Shown in pieces: positions 8,023 to 16,303 of a stretch of 64,000 nucleotides of DNA. Positions within the stretch are counted from its first letter, which is position 1, and each line of letters starts with the position of its first letter. Both the position numbers and the translations under genes were made by a program. The notes below the pieces were generated by a model. The model searched no databases, had not been told where the DNA came from, and worked only from the letters and a program-made list of their open reading frames with translations. This DNA is from Streptomyces sp. Mut1 (lineage in GTDB: Bacteria; Actinomycetota; Actinomycetes; Streptomycetales; Streptomycetaceae): assembly GCF_030719295.1 (NCBI RefSeq), contig NZ_CP120997.1, positions 1,488,001 to 1,552,000 on the forward strand. The letters are read 5' to 3'.

Positions 8023-9804
8023 ATGACAGACGCAGAGTCCCCGGCGCCCCAAGCCCCCTACTGCCCCGTCACGGGCCACGGCGCCGGGGACTCCGGCCCC
8101 GGAAGCCGGCCGCGGCCCAGCCGGCCGGACCGGATGCGCGGCCTGCTGGACGCCGTGATGAGCCTGGGGCGCGGCCTGGAGCTGCAAGAGGTGCTGCGGG
8201 GCATCGTGGAGGCCTCGGTGACCCTGACCGACGCGGAGTACGGGGCGCTCGGCATCGTCGGCGACGGGCAGACGCTGCTGGAGTTCCTGACCGTCGGCAT
8301 GTCGGACGAACTGACCGCGCGGATCGGGCAGACGCCGTGCGGGCGCGGCATCCTCGGCGAGCTCATCCACCACCCGCAGCCGCTGCGGCTCGCCGATCTG
8401 AGCAGTCACCCGCACAGCTACGGCTTCCCGCCCCACCACCCGCCGATGCACAGCTTCCTCGGCGTCCCGGTGCGGGTGCGCGACGAGGTGTTCGGCAACC
8501 TGTACCTCACCGAGAAACGGGGCGGGCAAAGCTTCGACGCGGACGACGAGGCGTTGCTGACCACCCTGTCGATCGCGGCCGGGGTCGCCATCGACAACGC
8601 CCGGATGTACGAGGAGAGCCGCCGCCGGGAACAACGCCTGGAGGCGCTGGGCGAGATCACCCGTGCCCTGCTCTCGGGTACGGACGCCGACGAGGTGCTG
8701 CACCTGGTCGCGGAGCGGGCGATGGAGGTCGCGGGCGCCGACCGGGCCGCCGTCCTGCTGCCCCCGTCGCCGCCGGGTGCGCCGGCCCCGGCGGCCTTCG
8801 ACGCCCGTCTCACCGTCGCCGTCGCCCACGGCCGTGACGCCGGCCGGGTACGGGGCCTGTCCGTACCGGCGCACGGGTCGCTGGCCGGGCTCGCGGCCCG
8901 TACCGGGACGCCGGTGCACTGTGCCGATGTGCGAACGGATCCGCGCGCGCACCCGTTCGGCGACGGGGCCGAGGAGGGCCTGGGCCCGGTGGTCGCGGTG
9001 CCGCTGCGGGTGGGCACCGGGGCCATGGGCGCGCTGCGGCTGGGGCGCCCGGTGGGCCGTCCGCCGTTCGACGACACCGAGGTGGCCCTCGTGTCCGGTT
9101 TCGCCGACCAGGCGGCCATCGCGCTCGAACTGGCGCGCGGGCGGGCGGAGTCCGAGGAGCTCGCCGTCATGCACGACCGCGACCGGATCGCCCGCGATCT
9201 GCACGACCTGGCGATCCAGCGCCTCTTCGCGACCGGGATGACGCTCCAGAGCACCACCCGGGCCATCGCGGACCGCCCGGAGGCCGCCGAACGCGTCAGC
9301 CGCGCGGTCGACGACCTGGACACCACGATACGGATCGTCCGGTCGACCATCTTCGACCTGCGGACGACGGACGGGTCGGGCCGCGGCGGGCTGCGGCACC
9401 GGATCGCGGAGACCGCCCGTACGGCGGCCCGCGCGCTCGGTTTCCGTCCCTCCGTGCAGATCGAGGGACCGGTGGACTCCGTGGTCCCGGACGAACTGGC
9501 GGAGCATGTCGTGGCGGTCGCCGCCGAAGCCGTGTCCAACGCGTCCCGCCACGCCCGCGCGAGCCGTATCGACATCGTGCTGTCCGCCGGTGACTCGGTG
9601 ACGCTGACCGTCACGGACGACGGGACCGGGATCGGGGCCGCGACCGGGACCGACGGCCGCGGCACCGCGGCCGGGACCGGGGCGGAGCGCGGCGGCGGGC
9701 TGGCCAACATGCGCAAGCGGGCCGAGCTGTGCGACGGCACCCTGGCCGTCGAGCAGCCGGCCGGCGGGGGCACCCGGATCGTCTGGCGCGCCCCGCTCGA
9801 CTGA
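8023..9804 (+). CDS. GAF-GAF sensor histidine kinase, DosS/OsdK-like
   Basis: A 593-residue cytosolic sensor kinase. Two GAF domains (about residues 45-195 and 210-365) precede a HisKA_3 dimerisation domain with phospho-acceptor His394 (DRDRIARDLHDLAIQRL). An HATPase domain follows (NASRHARAS, DDGTGIG, GGGLANMRKRA). The first GAF contains PPHHPPM with His138/His139; mycobacterial DosS, a heme-based oxygen/redox sensor, has the same motif around its heme-ligand His149. Heme binding is therefore likely but inferred. The DosR-like regulator is encoded convergently. The ribosome site is weak. Confidence 0.92.
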   Translation: MTDAESPAPQAPYCPVTGHGAGDSGPGSRPRPSRPDRMRGLLDAVMSLGRGLELQEVLRGIVEASVTLTDAEYGALGIVGDGQTLLEFLTVGMSDELTARIGQTPCGRGILGELIHHPQPLRLADLSSHPHSYGFPPHHPPMHSFLGVPVRVRDEVFGNLYLTEKRGGQSFDADDEALLTTLSIAAGVAIDNARMYEESRRREQRLEALGEITRALLSGTDADEVLHLVAERAMEVAGADRAAVLLPPSPPGAPAPAAFDARLTVAVAHGRDAGRVRGLSVPAHGSLAGLAARTGTPVHCADVRTDPRAHPFGDGAEEGLGPVVAVPLRVGTGAMGALRLGRPVGRPPFDDTEVALVSGFADQAAIALELARGRAESEELAVMHDRDRIARDLHDLAIQRLFATGMTLQSTTRAIADRPEAAERVSRAVDDLDTTIRIVRSTIFDLRTTDGSGRGGLRHRIAETARTAARALGFRPSVQIEGPVDSVVPDELAEHVVAVAAEAVSNASRHARASRIDIVLSAGDSVTLTVTDDGTGIGAATGTDGRGTAAGTGAERGGGLANMRKRAELCDGTLAVEQPAGGGTRIVWRAPLD

Positions 9805-9859
9805 CTCCGCTCGTCCGGCCCCGCTCGTCCGACTCCGCTCCGCCGACTCCGCTCCGCCG
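9804..9859. repeat. Four 14-bp tandem repeats
   Basis: Four consecutive 14-bp units (consensus ACTCCGCTCSKCCG) start within the kinase stop codon and fill the gap to the convergent regulator. The last two units are identical. Confidence 0.8.
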
Positions 9860-9869
9860 ACCCCGCCGG

Positions 9870-10613
9870 TCAGCGCCCGGGGGCCGGCGGTCGCGCCTGG
9901 CGTTCCCGGATGCGGCCGGCGAGCATCGCGGCCTGGATGCGGCGGCCGACGCCCAGTTTGGCGAGGATCGCGGAGATGCGGTTCTTGACCGTCTTCTCGG
10001 CGAGGAAGAGGCGCTCGGCGATCTCCCGGTTGGTGAGCCCCTCACCGATGAGGTCCAGGATCTGCCGCTCCCGGGGGGTGAGCCGATCCAGCTCCGACGC
10101 CTCGGCGGCGGGCGGCTGCTGGGGTCCCCGCAGCCGGGCCATCACGCGGGCGGTCGTCCGCGGGTCCAGCATGGAGGTGCCGGACGCCACGGTGTGCACG
10201 GCGGCGACCAGACCGGCCCCGTTGATCTGCTTCAGCACATAACCGGCCGCCCCGGCCATGATGGCGTCGAACAGTGCCTCGTCGTCGTCGAACGACGTCA
10301 GCATCAGACAGGCGAGCTGGGGCATCCGGGCCCGCAGTTCCCTGCACACCTCGATGCCGGCGTGGTCCCCGTCCCGGTCGTCGCCGAGCCGTACGTCCAG
10401 CACGGCGACCTGGGGCGCGACCGCCGGTACGCGGGCCAGCGCCTCCCGGGCGTCGGAGGCCTCGCCGACGACCCGGATGCCGTCGTCGGCCTCCAGCAGA
10501 TCGCGTACACCGCGCCGTACGACCTCGTGGTCGTCGAGGATGAAGACGCGTACCGGGGAGGCGGATCCGGTCGGGGGCGTACTGCTCGGGGGCTGGGCGG
10601 GATCGTCGTTCAC
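9870..10613 (-). CDS. NarL-family response regulator, DosR/OsdR-like
   Basis: A 247-residue response regulator. The receiver domain follows a ~20-residue Pro/Ser-rich lead and has acidic Asp27/Asp28, phospho-acceptor Asp73 (VAVLDVRLGD), a switch Thr/Ser (MLTSFDDDEAL) and Lys (YVLKQI). A LuxR-type HTH follows (LTPRERQILDLIGEGLTNREIAERL...KTVKNRIS). The insert after the Asp and the DPRTTARVMARLRG block resemble DosR. It is most likely phosphorylated by the adjacent kinase and activates anaerobic or nitric-oxide genes. GTG at 10613 is the only plausible start; the Shine-Dalgarno is weak. Confidence 0.92.
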   Translation of the reverse strand: MNDDPAQPPSSTPPTGSASPVRVFILDDHEVVRRGVRDLLEADDGIRVVGEASDAREALARVPAVAPQVAVLDVRLGDDRDGDHAGIEVCRELRARMPQLACLMLTSFDDDEALFDAIMAGAAGYVLKQINGAGLVAAVHTVASGTSMLDPRTTARVMARLRGPQQPPAAEASELDRLTPRERQILDLIGEGLTNREIAERLFLAEKTVKNRISAILAKLGVGRRIQAAMLAGRIRERQARPPAPGR

Positions 10614-10720
10614 ACCATGCTCGATCGGTCGGGGTTCGGGGCGGACCGGAACCAGTATGTGCGCGCTCGCGGACGGGGCGGCGGCGGGGTTCCGCGGCAC
10701 GGTGGACCGCTTCGCGGAAG

Positions 10721-10734
10721 GGGCCGAAAGGCCC
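10721..10734. promoter_or_regulatory. Candidate DosR/OsdR-type box GGGCC-N4-GGCCC
   Basis: The gap 10614-10940 separates the divergent regulator and flavohemoprotein genes. It contains the palindrome GGGCCGAAAGGCCC, followed by another AGGGCC half at 10742. The GGG/CCC ends resemble the DosR consensus GGGAC-N4-GTCCC. The same GGGCC-N4-GGCCC pattern occurs twice at 13188-13216. Function is inferred; the motif could also fold as a small RNA hairpin. Confidence 0.5.
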
Positions 10735-10940
10735 TGTGACCAGGGCCGGTCAGCAGGCGGCACGCGGTGCCATACTGGCGCCGCCCCGCAGGTCCCCACG
10801 TCACGGCCGGCCCTGCGCGGCCGAGGCCCGTCCCGCCGGCCCGGCCGCCCGGCGCGGCGAGCGTGCCGCGAGATGCCGCAGCCGTCGCCGTACGCCCGCC
10901 GGGAGTCCCCCACCGTGCTGTCCCGAGGAGTCACCTGCCC

Positions 10941-12262
10941 ATGAACACCCCGAGCGAGGACTATCACGCACTGCTCGCGCGGCACGACGCGATGCGGCTG
11001 CGACGACGCATTCTGCTGCCGGAGGGAAGTTCCGGCGGGCGTACCGCCGCCCCGAAGACGTACGACGGGACGGCCGACCAGTTGCTCGTCGAGGAGTTCC
11101 TGCCTCTGGTGGGCCCGTTGGATGAGCTGATCGCGGACCTGTACCGGGCGCTGTTCGACCGGCATCCGTATCTGCGGTCGCTGTTCCCGGAGTCGATGGC
11201 GTTCCAGCAGGCCCATCTGGCCGTCGCCTTCCGGTATCTGATCGGCAATCTGCACCGTACGGACGCGGTGGCCGAACGCTTCACGCAGCTGGGCCGCGAC
11301 CACCGCAAGCTCGGTGTGCGCCCGGCGCACTTCGCCGCGTTCGAAGGGGCGCTCGTCGAGGCGCTGCGGGTGCGTGCGGGGGTCCGGTGGAACGGTGCGC
11401 TGGAGGACGCCTGGCTGCGGATGCTGCGGCTGGCGGTGTCCTCGATGGTCCGGGGCGAGAACGACGCGATCGCCGAACCCCCCAGCTGGGAGGCGACGGT
11501 GACGGCGCACGAGCTGCGCGCGCCCGGCCTCGCGGTCCTGCGGGTGCGGCCGAAGCAGCCCTATCCCTTCCGGGCGGGACAGTACGCCTCGCTGGAGACA
11601 CCGCTGCTGGAGCAGGCCTGGCGTCCGTACTATCTGGCGCGCGCCCCGCACCAGGACGGCGAACTCGAATTCCATGTACGGGCCCGGCGGGCCGGCGGGG
11701 TGAGCGACGCGCTGGCGCACGGGACGCGGGCGGGCGACACACTCCGGCTCGGTGCCCCCGCGGCCTGCTGACGCTCCCCGGCGACGCTCCGGCCTCCGAC
11801 ATCCTGCTGATCGCCTCCGGTACGGGCTGGGCCCCGATGAAGGCGCTGCTCCAGGAGATCGACGCCCTGTCCCCGGGCCGCACGCGGGTGCGGCTGCTGC
11901 TGGAGACCGGCCCGCCGGAGGAGTCCGGGCCGGCCCCGTACGACACGGCGTATCTGGAGACGTTCCGGCGCGGGCGGCCGTGGCTGACCGTCCTGCCGAC
12001 GCACCCGGAGGTGCACGCCGCGGGAGGCGCCCTGCGGGTCCTCGACGAGGTGCTCCGGCCGCTCCCCGGGAGCGCCGTCCCTCCGCACGCCTTCCTGGCC
12101 CTGGCCCCCGAGGCGCCGGCGGCCGGGCCGGCTCCGGCCCTCGCGGCCGCACTGGCCGCCGCCGGGGTGCCGGCGGCGCGGGTCCATCAGGACGCCTCCG
12201 GGATCGCGGAGGTCGCAGAAGGCTCTGCCCGTACGACCGGAACCGGGTGCCTGTCGGCGTGA
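10941..12262 (+). pseudogene. Flavohemoprotein-like globin/FAD-NAD reductase, frameshifted
   Basis: Two abutting frames together encode one protein of about 440 residues. The first part holds a globin domain (proximal His in RDHRKLGV) and an FAD-binding segment (RPYYLARAP). It runs into TGA at 11769-11771. The remainder, from PRGLLTLPGD, carries the NAD-binding motif ASGTGWAPMKALL and continues in the -1 frame to 12262. The break lies in the run GCCCCCG (11754-11760); one more C would restore the frame. Flavohemoproteins detoxify nitric oxide, which fits the adjacent DosR-like regulator. The start has GAGGAG upstream. Real mutation, sequence error and -1 slippage are all possible. Confidence 0.85.
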
Positions 12263-12401
12263 GGATCTTCAGGCACCAGGTCACCGGCACCGCGGTGATC
12301 ACCGGCGGCCGTCCGAACCCCCGCCGCGCCCCGCGGTCCGGCCGGCCGCCGGCGTCGGGCGTCCTTCTCCGTGGCCGTCCCCGGCCCGTGCACCGCCACC
12401 G

Positions 12402-12881
12402 TCACGACCGCACCCGTGCGGAGCCCTCGGGCCAGACGATCTCGACCCGGATCCCCCGCGCACGGGCGAAGGCGACCAGATGCGCGGTGGCGTCCCGGCC
12501 GTCGGAGTGCGAACCGTCCCACACGGCGAACACGGTCCGGCTCTCCTCGACCAGGCGTTCGTCGGCGCCGACACAGGCATCCCGGTCGGCCGGGTCGAAG
12601 GCCAGGAGCCGTACCTGTCCGGCCAGGACGAGCAGTTCGCCCGTGGCCCGCCGGTCCCGCTCGGGCACGGGGCCGGGCACCACGCCCTGGGCCGGCAGCA
12701 GGACGGCCAGCTTCCGGCCTGCCTCCCGGGCGGCCCGCCCGACCACCAGGGGCAGCCCGGCTCCGGCCCGTACGAAGGCCGCCGCGCCCTCCGCGAGACG
12801 TTCCAGCCGCGCTCTCAGCTCGGCCTCCACCAGTTCCAGGGTCCTGTTGCTGAGGTCCCTGTGTCCGACGACCGCGATCAC
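12402..12881 (-). CDS. Rossmann/SLOG-like conserved protein
   Basis: A 159-residue protein starting VIAVVGHRDL. It has a GxxLPLVVGRAAREAGR block and a C-terminal FAVWDGSHSDGRDATAHLVAFARARGI motif. This arrangement (GHR at the first strand, WDG...TA...V.YAR later) resembles SLOG/Rossmann nucleotide-binding proteins found beside stress proteins in Streptomyces. Ligand and role are unknown. GTG at 12881 is chosen because GGGAGGGG precedes it and the first beta strand starts there; longer starts add unstructured residues. It belongs to the redox locus by position. Confidence 0.6.
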   Translation of the reverse strand: MIAVVGHRDLSNRTLELVEAELRARLERLAEGAAAFVRAGAGLPLVVGRAAREAGRKLAVLLPAQGVVPGPVPERDRRATGELLVLAGQVRLLAFDPADRDACVGADERLVEESRTVFAVWDGSHSDGRDATAHLVAFARARGIRVEIVWPEGSARVRS

Positions 12882-13019
12882 CGCGTTCCCCTCCCGCGCG
12901 TCCGTGTCCCGCCCGTCCGGCGGAGCGTGTCGCATGCCCGGGCCCGGCCACCGGAGCCGCCGTCGGACCGGTGCCCAGGCACGCGACACCCGAGTGAACC
13001 CAGCGGGGACCCGGCCCGG

Positions 13020-13188
13020 CTAGGGCCTGTCCGGCGGATCTTCGTGGATCAGCCCGCGGCGTCTGGTGCGTGCTCTCGGCGTGCGCCCGGATCGCCCTCG
13101 TACTGGACGTACTTGGGTGATTCGGGCGTGCGGCGAGAGTGCGTGCCAGGCGTCGTGGGCCCGCGAAGATCCGCCGGACAGGCCCTAG
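13020..13188. mobile_element. MITE-like palindromic element, 169 bp
   Basis: The gap 12882-13286 contains a long imperfect palindrome. Its ends are 24-bp perfect inverted repeats (13021-13044 with 13164-13187, starting TAGGGCCTGTCC), and the inner arms match at roughly two thirds of positions toward a centre near 13105. The outermost bases form CTAG at both ends, consistent with a TA or CTAG target duplication as in IS5-type insertions. It has no ORF, so it would be non-autonomous. It sits between the Rossmann-like gene and the PNPOx-fold gene. Confidence 0.75.
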
Positions 13189-13216
13189 GGCCGTTCGGCC
13201 CCGGGCCGTTCGGCCC
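13188..13216. promoter_or_regulatory. Two tandem GGGCC-N4-GGCCC boxes
   Basis: The palindrome GGGCCGTTCGGCCC occurs at 13188-13201 and again at 13203-13216, about 70 bp upstream of the PNPOx-fold gene. Paired boxes ahead of a start are typical for DosR-family activators. The first box begins at the last base of the MITE-like element. Confidence 0.55.
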
Positions 13217-13286
13217 TTCCGCCGGGCGGCGGCACCCGGTGTACTCGGGCGGCAGGCGAGCAGACCGAGGGAGATGAGGCCGCACC

Positions 13287-13778
13287 ATGAGCCACACACG
13301 GCATCAGTCGTCCCGGACGTCCGCGCGGGCGCCGGAGCCCGGCCCCCCTCCGGTGCCGGGCTCCGGCGCGCCCCGGCGCACGGTCGAGCTGACGGCCGGT
13401 CAGGCGCTGACGCTGCTCGGCGGTGCGCCCCTCGGGCGGATCGTCTTCACCCGGCGGGCGCTGCCCGCGATCCGCCCGGTGAACCACCTGCTGGACGGCG
13501 GCCGGATCGTCATCCGGACGCACCACGAATCGGACCTCTTCCGCCAGGTCCGCCGGCACGGCGACGCGGGGGTCGTCGTCGCCTACCAGGCCGACGACAT
13601 CGATCCGCTGACCCATCTGGGCTGGAGCGTCGTCGCCACGGGGTACTGCCACCCCGTCACCGAACCGGAGGCCCTGCTGCGGTACCGGCGGCTGCTCAGA
13701 CCCTGGCCGGACCGGCCGGTGGAGGCCGCGGTACGCATCAGCCCCGACCTGGTCAGCGGGGTCCGGCTGACCGGCTGA
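13287..13778 (+). CDS. Pyridoxamine 5'-phosphate oxidase-fold flavin-binding protein
   Basis: A 163-residue protein. After ~30 disordered residues it has the split-barrel pattern of the PNPOx-like family: LGGAPLGRIVFT, ALPAIRPVNHLLDGGRIVIRT and GWSVVATGYCHPVTEPE. Such proteins bind FMN, F420 or heme. Several belong to the DosR regulon in mycobacteria and to OsdR-type loci in Streptomyces, matching this neighbourhood. GGGAGATGAGG precedes the ATG. Its 3' end overlaps the convergent lysoplasmalogenase gene by 26 nt. Confidence 0.88.
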   Translation: MSHTRHQSSRTSARAPEPGPPPVPGSGAPRRTVELTAGQALTLLGGAPLGRIVFTRRALPAIRPVNHLLDGGRIVIRTHHESDLFRQVRRHGDAGVVVAYQADDIDPLTHLGWSVVATGYCHPVTEPEALLRYRRLLRPWPDRPVEAAVRISPDLVSGVRLTG

Positions 13779-14454
13779 CCGGAGGCGGCTCCGTGGCCCG
13801 CGGCGGCCGGCCGCCCCCGCGCCCCGGGGCGAGCGCGCCCAGGGTCAGCAGGAACTGCGCGGCCACATAGGTGAGCATCACCCAGAAGCCGTGGCCCGGC
13901 AGCTGCGGCCAGTCCGCGACACCGGTCGCGATCAGCGCGTCGGAGAGCAGGAAGAGGGCCCCGCCGGTCGCCGCGTAGCGGCCGAGGACGCCGGCGCGGT
14001 AGGCCATGGCGGTCAGCAGCAGGCTGTAGCCCGCCATCGGCACCCGCAGCCCGCCCGGCAGCCCGTCCCAGAGCAGGGCCACGAAGACGATCAGTACGAC
14101 GGCGTACCCGATCGCCGGCGGCAGCGCCCCGCGCGCCCGCCCGAACAGCACCAGGTAGCAGACGTGCCCGGCGGCGAATCCGGCCATCCCGACGAGGAAG
14201 GCGGGATCGGAGTCGGCGAGCAGGAACACGTCACCGGCCCAGCCGCACAGCAGCGCGGCGGTCAGGAGCCGGGGTCCGCCCCGCGCGACGGCGTACCCGG
14301 CGAGCAGCGGCATCAGGAGCGGCTTGGCGGCCAGGTGGAGGGCGTCGGGACCGGTGAGTACGCCGACGAGGTCGGCGGCGCAGGCGATGAGGAAGGCGAT
14401 GAGCAGGGGCCGTGCGTACCGTTCGCGCCGCTCGGGCGCGGGGCCGCCGCTCAT
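13753..14454 (-). CDS. YhhN-family lysoplasmalogenase-like membrane protein
   Basis: A 233-residue polytopic membrane protein with about eight hydrophobic helices. The YhhN (TMEM86-like) hallmarks are KPLLMPLL after the second helix, GWAGDVFLL with its conserved Asp, and FLLSDALIA near the C-terminal helices. Family members hydrolyse the vinyl-ether bond of lysoplasmalogens. Whether this bacterium has that substrate is unknown. The start overlaps the stop of the upstream hydroxylase by 4 nt, so the two form an operon probably acting on lipids. Confidence 0.85.
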   Translation of the reverse strand: MSGGPAPERRERYARPLLIAFLIACAADLVGVLTGPDALHLAAKPLLMPLLAGYAVARGGPRLLTAALLCGWAGDVFLLADSDPAFLVGMAGFAAGHVCYLVLFGRARGALPPAIGYAVVLIVFVALLWDGLPGGLRVPMAGYSLLLTAMAYRAGVLGRYAATGGALFLLSDALIATGVADWPQLPGHGFWVMLTYVAAQFLLTLGALAPGRGGGRPPRATEPPPVSRSAGPR

Positions 14455-15347
14455 CCGGTGCGCTCCGGGGCCGGAGCGGCGACGGGTGCGGCGGACGCGG
14501 GCACGGTACGCGCTCCGGCCGGCTGCCAGCCCGGTCCGCGGAAGACCCGCCCGGCCCGCTCGCCCCAGCTGCCCGCCGCGCGCACGTCACGGGCGATGGC
14601 GGCGTACTCGTGGGTGGCGACTCGCAGCGGGTTGTACGTCTCGATGTTCTTGGTGAGCCCGTACACCGGCCGGACCGTCTCCGAGGCGAACGAACCGAAC
14701 CACCGGTCCCACACGATGAGGATGCCGCCGAAGTTGCGGTCGAGGTAGCCGCCCTGCGAGGCGTGGTGCACCCGGTGGTGGGACGGCGTGTTCAGCACGT
14801 ACTCGAAGGGCCGGGGCAGTTTCCCGACGCGCTCGGTGTGCACCCAGAACTGGTAGACGAGATTGGCCGACGAGCAGAACGCGAGCGCCGCCGGGTGCAC
14901 CCCGCACGCGATGAGCGGCAGGTAGAACGGCCAGGAGGTCAGCGAGGTCCAGGGCTGGCGCAGCGCGGTGGAGAGGTTGAACTTCCGGCTGGAGTGGTGG
15001 ACCACGTGGCACGCCCACAGGATGCGGATGACGTGGTGGCCGCGGTGGGACCAGTAGTAGAAGAAGTCCTGCGCGAGCAGCATCAGCAGGACGGTCCACC
15101 ACAGGACCGGGACGCGCAGCGGCGTCAGCTCGTACACGGCGGTGTAGACGGCGACGATGGGCACTTTCCACATCAGGTCGAAGACCAGGCTGCCCAGCCC
15201 CATCGTGATGCTGGTGGCGGCGTCCTTCGCCTCGTACCCGGCGGCCTCCTCGTCCGGGTGGAAGTGGTGCAGCGCCATTTCCAGGACGGTGAGCAGCACG
15301 AAGGCCGGTATGGACCAGAGCACTACGTCGGGCAGGTTCGTCGGCAT
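14451..15347 (-). CDS. Sterol desaturase / fatty acid hydroxylase superfamily protein
   Basis: A 298-residue membrane di-iron enzyme. The histidine clusters are HRGHH (~110), HVVHHSS (~125) and HHRVHH (~205), set between about five hydrophobic segments. The Ala/Pro-rich C-terminal ~40 residues are probably disordered. The family hydroxylates or desaturates lipids, and this member's substrate is not evident. It is the first gene of a two-gene operon with YhhN. A TTGTT-N3-AACAA palindrome lies ~40 nt upstream. Confidence 0.9.
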   Translation of the reverse strand: MPTNLPDVVLWSIPAFVLLTVLEMALHHFHPDEEAAGYEAKDAATSITMGLGSLVFDLMWKVPIVAVYTAVYELTPLRVPVLWWTVLLMLLAQDFFYYWSHRGHHVIRILWACHVVHHSSRKFNLSTALRQPWTSLTSWPFYLPLIACGVHPAALAFCSSANLVYQFWVHTERVGKLPRPFEYVLNTPSHHRVHHASQGGYLDRNFGGILIVWDRWFGSFASETVRPVYGLTKNIETYNPLRVATHEYAAIARDVRAAGSWGERAGRVFRGPGWQPAGARTVPASAAPVAAPAPERTG

Positions 15348-15386
15348 GCCTGCACCGTAGAGCGGCGTCCGGCCGGGTGCTAGACG

Positions 15387-15399
15387 TTGTTACCAACAA
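15387..15399. promoter_or_regulatory. TTGTT-N3-AACAA operator candidate
   Basis: A short perfect palindrome sits 40 nt upstream of the hydroxylase start. It is AT-rich against a GC-rich background, as expected for a repressor site. No regulator gene is adjacent. Confidence 0.35.
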
Positions 15400-15469
15400 G
15401 TATGTGAGACGTGGTGTCAGCGGTCTTTGGTGAGTTCCGACAGCGGGTGCGCCGCACGGCCGCGCACCG

Positions 15470-16183
15470 TCAGACCCCGGCCGCCCCCAGCAGGTGCCCC
15501 GCCACGTACGTCACGGCCATGGCCACCGCTCCCCCGCCCATGTTCCGCAGCACCGCGGGCCCTGCCGCCGCCTCGCCCAGCCGGGCGCTCCACCAGCCGG
15601 TCACGGCCAGCACCGCGAGGACCGACAGCACGGTCACCGGCACCCGCAGGGAGGAGGGCGGCAGCACGATGGCCAGCAGGGGCAGCAGTGCCCCCACCGT
15701 GAAGGCGAGGAAACTGGCGCCCGCCGCGTGCCACGGGTTGGTGAGGTCGTCCGGGTCGATGCCCAGCTCGACCTCCGCGTGGGCGCGCAGCGCGTCGCGC
15801 TCGGTGAGCTGGACCGCGGCCTCGCGGGCGACCTCACGGCTGAGCCCCTTGCCCTCCAACAGCCCTGTCAGCTCGGCGAGTTCCTCCTCCGGTGTCTCCT
15901 GGAGCTCACGCTTCTCGGTCGCCAGCGCCGCCTTCTCCGAGTCGCGCTGGGTGGAGACCGACACGTATTCGCCCGCCGCCATCGACAGGGACCCGGCCAG
16001 CAGCCCGGCCAGCCCCGCCGTGAGCAGGGCGCCCCGGTCGTCGGTGGCGCCGGCGACGCCCACGACGAGCCCGGCGGTGGAGACCACACCGTCGTTCGCC
16101 CCGAGCACGGCGGCCCGCAGCCAGTTCAGCCGGGCCCCCAGACCGGTCCCGTGGGGTTCGTCGTGCGCCGGGGTTCGCGTCAT
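15470..16183 (-). CDS. VIT1/CCC1-family iron/manganese transporter
   Basis: A 237-residue membrane protein of the VIT/CCC1 family, which moves Fe2+ or Mn2+ out of the cytosol. It has the N-terminal signature LRAAVLGANDGVVSTAGLVVG, then SLSMAAGEYVSVSTQRDSE, an acidic cytosolic metal-binding helix region (about residues 85-140), and three further hydrophobic segments. Length and order match the family. It is transcribed alone; no iron-regulator site was recognised. Confidence 0.93.
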   Translation of the reverse strand: MTRTPAHDEPHGTGLGARLNWLRAAVLGANDGVVSTAGLVVGVAGATDDRGALLTAGLAGLLAGSLSMAAGEYVSVSTQRDSEKAALATEKRELQETPEEELAELTGLLEGKGLSREVAREAAVQLTERDALRAHAEVELGIDPDDLTNPWHAAGASFLAFTVGALLPLLAIVLPPSSLRVPVTVLSVLAVLAVTGWWSARLGEAAAGPAVLRNMGGGAVAMAVTYVAGHLLGAAGV

Positions 16184-16303
16184 CCCGGGATGGTCTCACC
16201 TCGCGGCGCCGCCGGACGAGTACGGCCCGGGTGACGGTCCGCCAGCGACCGGGGCGGCGGCCGAATAGGGGACTGTCGGTCGTGGCCCGTATTCTCTGTG
16301 ACC

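Noticed and set aside
12187..13299. A 370-codon minus-strand open frame across the Rossmann-like gene and MITE
   Set aside because: It runs through the palindromic element and a different frame of the real gene; the composition is not protein-like.
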